Below, in pieces: positions 54,674 to 63,836 of a stretch of DNA of 64,000 nt; the stretch's first letter is position 1; each line of letters opens with the position of its first letter. The stretch lies in assembly GCA_029948415.1 (NCBI GenBank), contig JAJIZT010000001.1:397429-461428 (forward strand), given 5' to 3'. Under the pieces are notes generated by a model. The model was not told the DNA's origin, searched no databases, and was given only the letters and a program-made list of their open reading frames with translations. The stretch comes from Cenarchaeum symbiont of Oopsacas minuta. GTDB taxonomy: Archaea; Thermoproteota; Nitrososphaeria; Nitrososphaerales; Nitrosopumilaceae. Both the position numbers and the translations under genes were made by a program.

Positions 54674-55144
54674 TTATTTCTTGCTCCTAGCTTTTGCAGG
54701 TTTTAGATAATTTGCATCCACTGTAACGGGAAGTTGGTATGCTGCATCCAAGAGTACGACAGTTGCCTCTTCTTTTTCATGATCAACTCTAGATATGGTG
54801 GCACTCATTCCTTTGAATGGGCCGCCAGTAATCTCTACTGTGCCATCTACTTGTAGCTGTTTTACAGTCGATTTCTTTACAAGATATCCTTCAATGTCAT
54901 CAAAGGTTAGCTCACCTCTCAACTGTCCTCTGATATGGCGCACACCATCTACTGCTTGATATGCAGCATTTGGATTTTCAACCTCTACTACGACGTATCC
55001 TTTCAAGCCGTCTACTAGAAGAACTGACATTACGTTGAGTTTGTCCATACGAGCCTTTACCTCCAAAAGTCCCATGACTACCTTTTCTTGACCTCCGGTG
55101 GTTCTGATTGCAAACAAGTGTGATTTTTTCTCTTCTTCTGACAT
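54674..55144 (-). CDS. spt5: Transcription elongation factor Spt5 (NusG-like)
   Basis: 156 residues with an NGN domain (HLFAIRTTGGQEKVVMGLL, DGLKGYVVVEV) and one KOW motif (VEITGGPFKGMSATISRVD). With Spt4 it closes the RNA polymerase clamp and links transcription with translation. It precedes rpl11 and follows secE, the standard archaeal order. Confidence 0.95.
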   Translation of the reverse strand: MSEEEKKSHLFAIRTTGGQEKVVMGLLEVKARMDKLNVMSVLLVDGLKGYVVVEVENPNAAYQAVDGVRHIRGQLRGELTFDDIEGYLVKKSTVKQLQVDGTVEITGGPFKGMSATISRVDHEKEEATVVLLDAAYQLPVTVDANYLKPAKARSKK

Positions 55145-55149
55145 TCCAT

Positions 55150-55296
55150 TTATTCTCCAATTGTCATAACCGAAAATACAAATTGGATGATAAATCCGAT
55201 TGTACCAACGCCACCAATACCTAGCAACACTAGTCTTAGGTGTTGCATATAGTCGTCCTTGTCTGACTTTTTAGCCATCTTTATCGTGTTGGACAT
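55150..55296 (-). CDS. secE: Protein translocase subunit SecE (Sec61 gamma)
   Basis: 48 residues, too short for most gene callers. A polar N-terminus (KSDKDDYMQHLR) precedes one membrane helix (LVLLGIGGVGTIGFIIQFVF) ending MTIGE. This is the SecE/Sec61-gamma layout, in the usual secE-spt5-rpl11 order, 5 bases before spt5. Confidence 0.88.
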   Translation of the reverse strand: MSNTIKMAKKSDKDDYMQHLRLVLLGIGGVGTIGFIIQFVFSVMTIGE

Positions 55297-55360
55297 ATTT
55301 CTGAGCGTCTGCTTTGGGTTCACGGTGGCAATTATTAAGGCGTCTTTATATCCCTTTCAT

Positions 55361-56134
55361 GTGGATTTGTTAGTGGCTTTTAGAGAAGATCCAGCAGGTC
55401 TGAACATGGCCAATCATATAGCATCAGACATGAAGGGTTTTGGTTCAGAGTTCTTTGGACCATTATATGATTTGTTGATAATAGATACTCCATCAATATC
55501 TGCTGACTGGTTGGCAGAAAAGAAAGGCTATGATGCGTGTGTATTTTTGTCAAAACATGCAGCCGAGTCAGGCAGGCTAGCTCTAACGTGTCATAGCACG
55601 GGAAATTTTGATAAAGCACTTTACGGCGGTAACGAAAGACAAGTGGCAGTACCGTATTATGGATTTCAAAAAAAGTATATGCAAATTCTATGGAATAAAA
55701 GAGACCAATTTAATAAATTTCACATTACAGTAGAGGCAACGCATCATGGTCCTACAGCACTTGAGATCCCATCAATATTTGTAGAGGTTGGAACTACGTC
55801 ATTACAGTGGAATGATCAACATCTTTGTGCTAGAGTGGCCGACGTGGTAAGAGAGGCGTATAATACGCATCATGTGGCTCCATATGCTATCTGTTTTGGC
55901 GGAACACATTATCCTGAGAAATTTACAAAGATGCTTCTAGAGGGAGAGTATGCACTAGGAACAATGGTACCAAAACATGCCCTAGAACATATCGATGAAG
56001 AGATGTTTTTGCATATACTAGAACGCAATCCTGGGGTAAAAGTAGCACTAGTTGATTCTGCAGGACTTGGGAAATTCAAGGCAGGAATCGTATCGATGAT
56101 CGAAAAATTTGGATTGGAGGCAATATGGCTATGA
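55361..56134 (+). CDS. dtdA: D-aminoacyl-tRNA deacylase, archaeal DTD2/GEK1 type
   Basis: From GTG at 55361: DLLVAFREDPAGLNMANHI, LALTCHSTGNFD, TVEATHHGPTALEIPSIFVE and ICFGGTHYPEKFT. The enzyme removes D-amino acids (and aldehyde adducts) from mis-charged tRNA. The region upstream of 55361 in the same frame is antisense to secE, so the GTG start is chosen. It overlaps the ogt-like gene by 10 bases. Confidence 0.92.
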   Translation: MDLLVAFREDPAGLNMANHIASDMKGFGSEFFGPLYDLLIIDTPSISADWLAEKKGYDACVFLSKHAAESGRLALTCHSTGNFDKALYGGNERQVAVPYYGFQKKYMQILWNKRDQFNKFHITVEATHHGPTALEIPSIFVEVGTTSLQWNDQHLCARVADVVREAYNTHHVAPYAICFGGTHYPEKFTKMLLEGEYALGTMVPKHALEHIDEEMFLHILERNPGVKVALVDSAGLGKFKAGIVSMIEKFGLEAIWL

Positions 56135-56433
56135 GCGAATTAGCATTACGTGTATATGAAAAACTCAAAAAAGTTCCAAAAGGGCGCGTTACAACGTATG
56201 CTGAACTTGCAAGAGCAGTGGGTATTGAAAACGGCCAACGTGCCATAGGCAACATTATGAACAAAAACCCAACACCAATAACCATTCCATGTCATAGGGT
56301 GGTAAGATCTGATGGGTCAGTTGGAGGATATGCGTTTGGTGAAGCAAAAAAGAGATTGCTATTATCGGCAGAAGGTGTGATTATAAAAGATGGTCACATT
56401 ACAAACATGAAAGATACCGTGTATTATTTTTAG
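56125..56433 (+). CDS. Alkylguanine-DNA methyltransferase-like protein (C-terminal domain)
   Basis: 102 residues: VPKGRVTTYAELARAVG and active-site PCHRVVRSDGSVGGY, with the acceptor Cys present. The domain is the DNA-binding and methyl-accepting half; the N-terminal domain of Ogt is missing, so the protein is either a compact repair enzyme or an alkyltransferase-like lesion binder. Convergent with rpl19e (4-base overlap). Confidence 0.9.
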   Translation: MAMSELALRVYEKLKKVPKGRVTTYAELARAVGIENGQRAIGNIMNKNPTPITIPCHRVVRSDGSVGGYAFGEAKKRLLLSAEGVIIKDGHITNMKDTVYYF

Positions 56434-56885
56434 GTTTTTTTGACGGTGATAACTTCGGCCATCAAAGAACGAAGGTGTGCTTTGTTTCGTATCGTATTTC
56501 CACGAACCATTTTGTATAGTTTCCAAAATTCTACATTTGGTAGCTCACCTCGATCCTTTGCCACACCGAGCAGATATCGTAACGAGCGAACTTTTTTAAC
56601 ATATACTTTCTTTTTGCCAACTCTAGCACCTTTTCTACCTTTTTTAGAACCTGCTTTTTTACCTCGTTTTGTCTTTTGTAATTTCTTTTGATGTGCTCTA
56701 CCGCGGGATGTTCCAACAATGGGTTTGAAAGTAATTGAATTTGCAGTAATTAAACTGCGTATGTTCTCTCGTGTAATGGCATCGGCAATATCCTCTAGAT
56801 AATTATAGTTGAATCTAATTCTGTGAATTCCAACTCCAGTAACTCGCGAGACAAGACGTTTTTTTGTTCTAAGATTTACTACCAA
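56430..56885 (-). CDS. rpl19e: 50S ribosomal protein L19e (eL19)
   Basis: 151 residues, with RGRAHQKKLQKTKRGKKAGSKK-type basic stretch (positions 60-85) and the C-terminal SLRYLLGVAKDRGELPNVEF, WKLYKMVRGNTIRNKAHLR. It overlaps rpl32e by 17 bases. Confidence 0.94.
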   Translation of the reverse strand: MVVNLRTKKRLVSRVTGVGIHRIRFNYNYLEDIADAITRENIRSLITANSITFKPIVGTSRGRAHQKKLQKTKRGKKAGSKKGRKGARVGKKKVYVKKVRSLRYLLGVAKDRGELPNVEFWKLYKMVRGNTIRNKAHLRSLMAEVITVKKT

Positions 56886-57273
56886 CTAAACTCACTCTTG
56901 CATTAAACACTTTAAATTTTGCCTCTATTGCAGCTGCCACAATAATTTTACGGTTCTTTGTTCCTACACTATGACCTAGTCTAATACCATCTTTTTTAGG
57001 ATCAAGACCGTTCAGATCTTTTGTACGGTATACTAGATTATCAGTCAGACCAGAAGGATGCAGACCGCGAGTCGCTCTTGGACCACCATATCCAATCTTG
57101 ACAATTCCAGGGCGTCCGCGACTCTTTTGTTTACGCTGATGATTATCAACACCTTTGGGTTTTCTCCAAGTAGTGCGTAGCCTATCGTATCTCCAGCTCT
57201 CTGGTCTAATGAACTTTGGACGGTGAGCTGATTCGTAACTCCTCTTCTCCATCATCTTGGCATTAATTGGCAT
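56869..57273 (-). CDS. rpl32e: 50S ribosomal protein L32e (eL32)
   Basis: 134 residues from ATG 57273 (MPINAKMMEKRSYES), with HRPKFIRPESWRYDRLRTTW, KPKGVDN and the final NARVSLVGSK. TATA (CTATTTATT, minus strand, 57296-57304) is about 27 bases upstream, supporting this start over the longer frame. Confidence 0.93.
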   Translation of the reverse strand: MPINAKMMEKRSYESAHRPKFIRPESWRYDRLRTTWRKPKGVDNHQRKQKSRGRPGIVKIGYGGPRATRGLHPSGLTDNLVYRTKDLNGLDPKKDGIRLGHSVGTKNRKIIVAAAIEAKFKVFNARVSLVGSKS

Positions 57274-57372
57274 TAATGCAACTTTGGAATTTTGGAATAA
57301 ATAGGTTGCTCGAGTATTGATATGCACTCGTAAGAGATAAAAGGGATTTTTCAAGGTCTACGTATTATCCTA

Positions 57373-57414
57373 ATGAATACGATCAAGAGAAGACTTGCAG
57401 GTAATTTGAGTTGA
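57373..57414 (+). other. 13-codon leader ORF overlapping the pckA start
   Basis: ATG at 57373 opens MNTIKRRLAGNLS and ends with TGA at 57412-57414, overlapping the TTG start of pckA (57411-57413). Translational coupling or a regulatory leader peptide is possible; it may also mark a frameshift in the true N-terminus of PckA. Confidence 0.35.
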
Positions 57415-59012
57415 GCGGGAAAAAGATAGATTCTCCTACCAGCGATTACGCTGAACAGACAGAGGCGATGGGCTTTAGTCCTGGAAAACTCTACAAAAAT
57501 CTTGATATTAAAACGCTCATATCTATTGCCATATCAAACGGCGAAGGCAAATTATCATATGCAGGATCGCTTGCAGTAAAGACAGGCAAATACACAGGCA
57601 GGTCCCCTGATGATCGTTTTATCGTACGCGATGAAAAGACAAAAGATACAGTGGATTGGGGAAAGATAAACCACCCAATAGCACCAGACAAGTTTGATGG
57701 AATATTTGAGAGATTAAAACAGCATCTAGATGGAAAAAATCTTTATGTCTTTGATGGATTTGTCGGAGCGGATCCTGCAAATCGTCTACCCATACGCGTA
57801 ATAAACGACCGCGCATGGCAGAATCTCTTTGCACGACATATGTTCATACGTCCTACAGAACTAGAGATTACATCCCACACACCAGAGTTTAATCTCATAT
57901 GCATAAACGATTTTGAATCCGTACCAGAGGAGGATGGGACAAACTCTAATGTATTTATCATGATAGATCTTACACGAAAGCTGGTACTCATCGGTGGCAC
58001 ACGATATGCTGGAGAGATAAAAAAATCAATGTTCTCTGTAATGAACTTTATCTTGCCACAACGTGGAATATTTCCGATGCACTGTTCTGCAAACGTGGGA
58101 TCTGATGGATTTAGTGCACTCTTTTTTGGACTCTCTGGTACGGGCAAGACTACGCTCTCTGCAGATCCTAAACGTAATCTTGTAGGTGATGATGAACATG
58201 GCTGGTCTGATTCAGGTATCTTTAACTTTGAAGGTGGATGTTATGCAAAATGTATCAATCTAAATCGTGAAGCAGAACCACAAATTTGGAATGCAATCAA
58301 AGATGGAACTGTACTTGAAAATGTTGTACTAGATTCAGATGGCAAACCCGAATATAATGACAACTCGTTGACCGAGAATACACGTGCAGCATATCCTCTA
58401 GACTATATTCCTAATATAGCCACGTCTAGTGTAGGCGGTCATCCAAAGACGATCGTCTTCCTAACAGCAGACGCGATGGGAGTCTTACCGCCACTTGCAC
58501 GTCTATCAAACGATGGTGCAATGTACCATTTTATGTCTGGATATACTAGCAAGCTTGCTGGAACTGAGCGCGGAATAAAAGAGCCAAAGGCTGTATTCTC
58601 TGAATGTTTTGGAGCCCCGTTTATGCCACGCTCTGCCTCAGTTTATGCAAAGATGCTTGGAGAGAAGATACTAAAATATAGAACATCTGTCTACTTGATA
58701 AACACTGGTTGGTCTGGTGGGTCGTATGGAATCGGTGAGCGCATCAGCATAAAATACAGCAGAGCAATGGTAACTGCAGCAATATCTGGTACCATTGAAA
58801 GTGTTGAATACCGACATGATGATCTCTTTAACCTAGACATTCCAAAAGAATGCCCAGGTGTACCATCTGAAATTCTAGATCCAAAAAACACATGGTCTGA
58901 GACTGATTCATACGAGACTGTTGCAAGAAAACTTGCTGGCATGTTTGTAGAGAATTTTGAAAAATTCAACGATGCATCATCTAATGTACGTGCAGCTGGC
59001 CCTAACGTTTAG
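57411..59012 (+). CDS. pckA: Phosphoenolpyruvate carboxykinase (ATP)
   Basis: 533 residues of the ATP-type: TGRSPDDRFIV, FPMHCSANVG, the P-loop GLSGTGKTTLSADP, NFEGGCYAKCI and NTGWSGGSYGIGERI. It converts oxaloacetate to PEP, the entry to gluconeogenesis in autotrophic AOA. The start is TTG at 57411; see the leader ORF. Its end overlaps the subtilase end by 11 bases. Confidence 0.96.
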   Translation: MSGKKIDSPTSDYAEQTEAMGFSPGKLYKNLDIKTLISIAISNGEGKLSYAGSLAVKTGKYTGRSPDDRFIVRDEKTKDTVDWGKINHPIAPDKFDGIFERLKQHLDGKNLYVFDGFVGADPANRLPIRVINDRAWQNLFARHMFIRPTELEITSHTPEFNLICINDFESVPEEDGTNSNVFIMIDLTRKLVLIGGTRYAGEIKKSMFSVMNFILPQRGIFPMHCSANVGSDGFSALFFGLSGTGKTTLSADPKRNLVGDDEHGWSDSGIFNFEGGCYAKCINLNREAEPQIWNAIKDGTVLENVVLDSDGKPEYNDNSLTENTRAAYPLDYIPNIATSSVGGHPKTIVFLTADAMGVLPPLARLSNDGAMYHFMSGYTSKLAGTERGIKEPKAVFSECFGAPFMPRSASVYAKMLGEKILKYRTSVYLINTGWSGGSYGIGERISIKYSRAMVTAAISGTIESVEYRHDDLFNLDIPKECPGVPSEILDPKNTWSETDSYETVARKLAGMFVENFEKFNDASSNVRAAGPNV

Positions 59013-60966
59013 TGATCCTAAATAACATATACAATATGGCAAGTGTAAATATTGCTATTGCGATAACATCGATTGGTATATTTGGAATCTCAGATCTCTC
59101 TGCAATACCTGCTAGCGTGTCTGTCTCTACGATAGCATACGCTTCGTATGATCTACCAGTAGAGTCTATAGTGGCACTAACCCAATATGTTCCATTTTCA
59201 GGTAGATGCATGTGTATAGGTAAATCTGGTTTTGCAGTAATCGTATTTGTCCATCCAGTAAAAGGATTCTCTACCATAATTCTTGCATATGACCAATCAT
59301 TTGGCCAAACAATTTGAGTATCTAGTGTTCCATCTTTGATCTCTACGTTCATTGAACCATTTGTCATCATAACCATTACGGGTACACCATACTCTACTGT
59401 TCCATCATTTATCAAAATTCTGCCATAATATGTTGTAGATTCTGATGAATTTGAACTTGCATTAACCATAATACGGTTATCAAAAGTCTCTATCTTGATC
59501 TCTGCACCATCAGAGATCTCTGCTGATGCGCTGATCTCTCCTAGAACGCCGTCTATAGGTTGAAGTAAAATACTACCAATTGCGGCAGGTTTTACTGGTG
59601 AAATGTGTAGTACAAGATGATGTGGGGTTGTAATCATGTTTGCCATAAATGCTCGAGTAACGTTGAGCCTACCACTTCCTTCAGTGTATATGCTTGAACT
59701 AGATGCATCGGCTGTGGTAGAAATTATGGATCGAATATCTGTTGGTGTAAGATTTGGATTTTTATCCAATAGTGCAATAGCAACTCCTGTAACATGTGGA
59801 GCAGAAAAACTTGTCCCACTTGCTATCTCGTATCCTCCACCAGTTGAGGTCGTATTGATGTATGCTCCAGGTGCTACAAGATCGGGTTTTATATAAAATG
59901 GCGAGACCGGTCCTCTAGAGCTAAAGTGAGTTACTGTATCTATTCCAAGAAATGTATCTAGTCTTCCTATGGCTTTCTTTTCTGCATATTCTTTGATCTT
60001 TAGACCATCTTCTCTAGATATTGATACGATCAGTATGTTTGGTTTGTATTCAAGATCCGTATTGTTGTGCTGTAGATCACCTAGAAACATTCCTTCTACG
60101 TTGTTGTATACGATGATGGCTATTGCACCTGCATTTGATGCAGCTGCTTCTTTTTCGGTAAAATATATCAACTCTTTAGGAATATCACTACCACGTTCGG
60201 CTAGAACAATAGAACCGTTATACTCTGTACCTTGAAGATCCGATTCTTTTGCATACCCTCCAAATACTATCTCTGCTTCAATGGGTGCATTCAAAGAAAT
60301 CGTGCCTACCATGGGAGCAGCGTTGAAATATTCTCCATTCACATTTAGTGAGGCTACTATGCTAGAAGAAACATTGTTGTATGTTGCACCAACTGTAATG
60401 GAATTGGGGTTTATGCCGGGACTACCTATGCTAGATTCCTTTGGACCATCATTACCTGCTGCTGACACTATCAAAACACCCGCAGCAGCAGCACGAGTAA
60501 TAACTGCATCAATATTTGCATTTGTTCTGTTTACGCCAAGACTAATGTTTACAACATCCACTCCTTCGGCAATAGCTTTTTCTATGGCACTGATAATTTT
60601 TTTTGCCGAAACTCCAATACCATCCTCTGATATTTTGTAGGATAATACGCTCACGCCAGGAACTATGCCATTCAAACTTCCATTGGCTGCAATGATGCCT
60701 ATCACCTGCGTCCCATGTCCGTCTATATCATTTGATGATCTTTTCCCAATATCTGCAAGATCTGGATGTGTAAAGTCTACTCCTGTATCTATAATGGCAA
60801 CCGTGATTCCACTACCATTGTATCCTGCATTGACTGGTAGATCTGCGCCCACATATGGAATACTAGCATCCATGAGTGGTCCTCCAGCATATTGGGCTAC
60901 TGCCTGTCCTGGAATCAATATTACTAAAATACACAGCATAAAGATGACAAACAATACAAGATCCAT
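59002..60966 (-). CDS. Secreted subtilisin-like serine protease (S8)
   Basis: 654 residues: signal peptide (to about GQAVAQ), then catalytic Asp in VAIIDTGVDFTH, His in DGHGTQVIGI, oxyanion SAAGNDGP, and Ser in SGTSFSAPHVTGVA. A PA-type inserted domain lies between the His and Ser blocks, and the C-terminus has a beta region and a membrane helix (DVIAIAIFTLAILYMLFRI). It is a cell-surface anchored protease. Confidence 0.95.
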   Translation of the reverse strand: MDLVLFVIFMLCILVILIPGQAVAQYAGGPLMDASIPYVGADLPVNAGYNGSGITVAIIDTGVDFTHPDLADIGKRSSNDIDGHGTQVIGIIAANGSLNGIVPGVSVLSYKISEDGIGVSAKKIISAIEKAIAEGVDVVNISLGVNRTNANIDAVITRAAAAGVLIVSAAGNDGPKESSIGSPGINPNSITVGATYNNVSSSIVASLNVNGEYFNAAPMVGTISLNAPIEAEIVFGGYAKESDLQGTEYNGSIVLAERGSDIPKELIYFTEKEAAASNAGAIAIIVYNNVEGMFLGDLQHNNTDLEYKPNILIVSISREDGLKIKEYAEKKAIGRLDTFLGIDTVTHFSSRGPVSPFYIKPDLVAPGAYINTTSTGGGYEIASGTSFSAPHVTGVAIALLDKNPNLTPTDIRSIISTTADASSSSIYTEGSGRLNVTRAFMANMITTPHHLVLHISPVKPAAIGSILLQPIDGVLGEISASAEISDGAEIKIETFDNRIMVNASSNSSESTTYYGRILINDGTVEYGVPVMVMMTNGSMNVEIKDGTLDTQIVWPNDWSYARIMVENPFTGWTNTITAKPDLPIHMHLPENGTYWVSATIDSTGRSYEAYAIVETDTLAGIAERSEIPNIPIDVIAIAIFTLAILYMLFRITKR

Positions 60967-61052
60967 AAAGCTACAAAACTTTCACTAGGTAAAAACCATA
61001 CACGTCGTAACACGATAGTTATTTAACGTATGATTAACTGCATTACATACGT

Positions 61053-61175
61053 CCCAAGCTAGCTCAGCCTGGTAGAGCTTCCGGCTGTAGTTGTCGGCTG
61101 AGGCTGACCGAATAACAGCATATCAGGCATACAGAAACCGGGTTGTCGCAGGTTCAATTCCTGCGCTTGGGACCA
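61053..61175 (+). tRNA. tRNA-Tyr (anticodon GTA) with intron and encoded CCA
   Basis: Acceptor CCCAAGC/GCTTGGG gives C1-G72, the archaeal tRNA-Tyr identity pair. The anticodon (61087-61089) is followed after position 37 by a 46-base intron (61091-61136). The T arm is GCAGG-TTCAATT-CCTGC. Discriminator A (61172) is followed by genomic CCA (61173-61175). Confidence 0.95.
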
Positions 61176-61232
61176 CATTACATCCTGTCAATTAAGATCG
61201 AAAGAATAGTTGACCTAAAGTTGAATTAAATT

Positions 61233-62285
61233 TTATGGATTTATGACTGCTCGACCTAGAATCTTTCTATCTTTTAGATCATTGAGTGCCATGTTTGCCT
61301 CATTCAGTGAATATTTTTTGGATATTATCGGACTAATTGCGCCTTTTTTTGCAAGCTCGATCAACTCTTTCATGTCTTCAAAGTTTCCCGTGTACGCACC
61401 TTGTATGGTTAATGATTTTAGCGGTATTGTAACAAGTGAAATATCTACTGAACCTCCAAAGAGTCCTACAAGAATAAGATTTCCACGTTTGCGTAGTATT
61501 GCAAGACCCATCTTTGCAGTTGGTGGCGCATTTACAAAATCAATAACACTCTCAGCTCCTAATCCTCCACAAACATCTATTATCTTTTCGGCGGTTCTAG
61601 ATTCTTTTGAATTAAAAATATAGTCTGCACCTTTCTCCTTTGCAACTTTTAATTTTTTATCGTCAAGGTCAACACAGATTATCTTTGCATCTGTTACAGC
61701 CTTTGCAACCTGTACCCCCATTAGACCAAGACCACCTGCACCAATAATTACAATGCAACATGGCGTGTTTACATTTGCTTTTTTTACAGCAGTATATGCA
61801 GTTAGACCAGAACATGCAAGTGATGTTGCCTCATCTAAATTGACTCCATCTATGTTTGCTAGATATTTTGGATGTGGTATCTTTACAGTCTGTGCATACC
61901 CGCCATCACAAAATACACCGATGGATTTTGGTGCATCACAGAGGTTTTCATTTCCAGAAGAACATCCAGGACAGTTGCCACATCCAATCCATGGATAAAC
62001 GAGCACCTGATCCCCTTTTGATACTCCATTTACGTCCATGCCAGTATCTTTTATGATTCCTGAAATCTCATGACCTGGTGTGATAGGGTACTTTACCCCA
62101 CGATCTGTTACCTTCATGAATTCACCATCTCCCAAGTCATATCCACCTTCCCACAAATGCAGATCACTATGACATATGCCTACAGACTTTACACGTATCA
62201 CAACCTCCGTACCAGTGGGTTTTTGATCATCTACCTCGGTAATCTCTAGAGGCTCTCCTGATTCGATTATACGTGCAGCCTTCAC
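61233..62285 (-). CDS. Zinc-dependent alcohol dehydrogenase (MDR family)
   Basis: From GTG at 62285 the protein is 350 residues: catalytic zinc region GICHSDLHLWEGG, GHEISG, structural zinc Cys set GCGNCPGCSSGNENLC, and NAD-binding GAGGLGLMGVQ. In AOA such enzymes can act as succinate/malonate semialdehyde reductases of the hydroxypropionate-hydroxybutyrate cycle; that is inferred. TATA (AATATAAGT region, 62308-62316) is 27 bases before this GTG. Confidence 0.92.
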   Translation of the reverse strand: MKAARIIESGEPLEITEVDDQKPTGTEVVIRVKSVGICHSDLHLWEGGYDLGDGEFMKVTDRGVKYPITPGHEISGIIKDTGMDVNGVSKGDQVLVYPWIGCGNCPGCSSGNENLCDAPKSIGVFCDGGYAQTVKIPHPKYLANIDGVNLDEATSLACSGLTAYTAVKKANVNTPCCIVIIGAGGLGLMGVQVAKAVTDAKIICVDLDDKKLKVAKEKGADYIFNSKESRTAEKIIDVCGGLGAESVIDFVNAPPTAKMGLAILRKRGNLILVGLFGGSVDISLVTIPLKSLTIQGAYTGNFEDMKELIELAKKGAISPIISKKYSLNEANMALNDLKDRKILGRAVINP

Positions 62286-62377
62286 GGGTAACAGCACCCA
62301 CTTCAATAATATAAGTCAATTCTGACATTGATATCTTAACATTTCACTAAAATTATGCAAAATTGAATATACATAGT

Positions 62378-63769
62378 ATGAATGATTTTTTGACATCTAG
62401 GTTCTCTCATTCATATGCCAAAATATACAATGGAATGCTTCAACACAACGGTGCGCAGTTTATATCAAAATACATCAAAGATGAATCAAAGACAACTCCC
62501 GACAAATTCATAGAACTGTATGCAACTGAGCGTCCAACTGATCGTGTATATGATGCATTAAAAGAAGTATATGATGTACAACAGGCTGGATATGTGCAAC
62601 TATTAGAACATTTGAAAAAAGAACCTGTATCGTTACAACTACGCGATGTTATGGCCGTAATTTTAAAAGTTGATGAAAACGAAAGATGGAAGGAAATGTT
62701 TAATGCAAAAGGAACACAGTTTGATCTTTTACTTGCAATTCCATCGTTATCTAGAATTGTATCTGTTAGCACTTCAAAAATAAAATCAATGAAACAAAAT
62801 ACATTGAAACCATTTGATATTTTGAACATCAAAATGTATGGATTTTATGAACATTTTAACAAACTACACGGTACTTCTCATAGAAGTGTTACAATGACAA
62901 AACAAACCGCAATTGAAAGAATGAATACATTTGATTCATTAAAGTTTGCACTTCGAACTATTAAAGATGCAAAGAGACTTGCAAAATGTGCAAACATGCG
63001 ATTGCATTCATCGTTTAGTGGAAATGAATATGAACTCGGATTTTATTTTCTTTGTATCTGTAAGATCTCTAGCTTTGAATCATTTTCTGATTTGTATACC
63101 CCATCTAACTCTATGAAATTTTTGATAAATGATGAATCATCCAACATGCATGCAATAATGGATCCACAAGCATTATCTCTCTCCAACCAACTACTTGACG
63201 TTCCAGTTGGAATTGGTGCGTGTACAAGTGGAATAGCCGACAGAAGATTGAATAAATTTGGAGATTTTGTCGATATTGGTGGATATTTTCTACTCTCGTG
63301 TAGATGGCCTATGGGGCACACAATTCCAAAGATAATATGTGCGCTTCCACTTGGAGGGAAACTATCCCATGAAACACTTTATGTCGAAGCGTTGATGAAT
63401 ACAAGACGAAAATTAGAATACGAGAGACTGAATCTCTTGATAGGATCTGATACTATGGATATTCTCAAAAAGAGTGCAAATCTTACAATCGATCGCTCTA
63501 GTAAATGGGTTTACTACAAGGATTCAAAATGGGATGCAGATGCATTCTCTTTTCTAGTATCACGAGAATTTAAAAAACCAAAATTCTCAGAGATCTTAAA
63601 ATCAGGACTAGCTCAAACTACCATAAAAGAATGTCATAGACTCGTCCATCTGTATTTAAAGCACCATGAGCATGTCAAAAATCTATACATCACAGATGAT
63701 CCAAAGACAGAACTCTCTATTGCATATCCACCAATTATACACGATGCAAATGTAGGCGATCAAGGGTAA
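62378..63769 (+). CDS. Large protein of unknown function
   Basis: 463 residues from ATG 62378 (MNDFLTSRFSHSY). It has no membrane helix; the second half has FCLCICKISSFESF-like hydrophobic strands and DVPVGIGACTSGIADRRL, which may contain a nucleotide- or metal-binding loop, but I recognise no family. Well coded and complete. Followed by an ScpA-like gene. Confidence 0.8.
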   Translation: MNDFLTSRFSHSYAKIYNGMLQHNGAQFISKYIKDESKTTPDKFIELYATERPTDRVYDALKEVYDVQQAGYVQLLEHLKKEPVSLQLRDVMAVILKVDENERWKEMFNAKGTQFDLLLAIPSLSRIVSVSTSKIKSMKQNTLKPFDILNIKMYGFYEHFNKLHGTSHRSVTMTKQTAIERMNTFDSLKFALRTIKDAKRLAKCANMRLHSSFSGNEYELGFYFLCICKISSFESFSDLYTPSNSMKFLINDESSNMHAIMDPQALSLSNQLLDVPVGIGACTSGIADRRLNKFGDFVDIGGYFLLSCRWPMGHTIPKIICALPLGGKLSHETLYVEALMNTRRKLEYERLNLLIGSDTMDILKKSANLTIDRSSKWVYYKDSKWDADAFSFLVSREFKKPKFSEILKSGLAQTTIKECHRLVHLYLKHHEHVKNLYITDDPKTELSIAYPPIIHDANVGDQG

Positions 63770-63836
63770 TTCTGTTGACTATATGTGAAATAAAATTAAA
63801 TCCAACACACAATTAACACACGGTTTTGTATATTAT

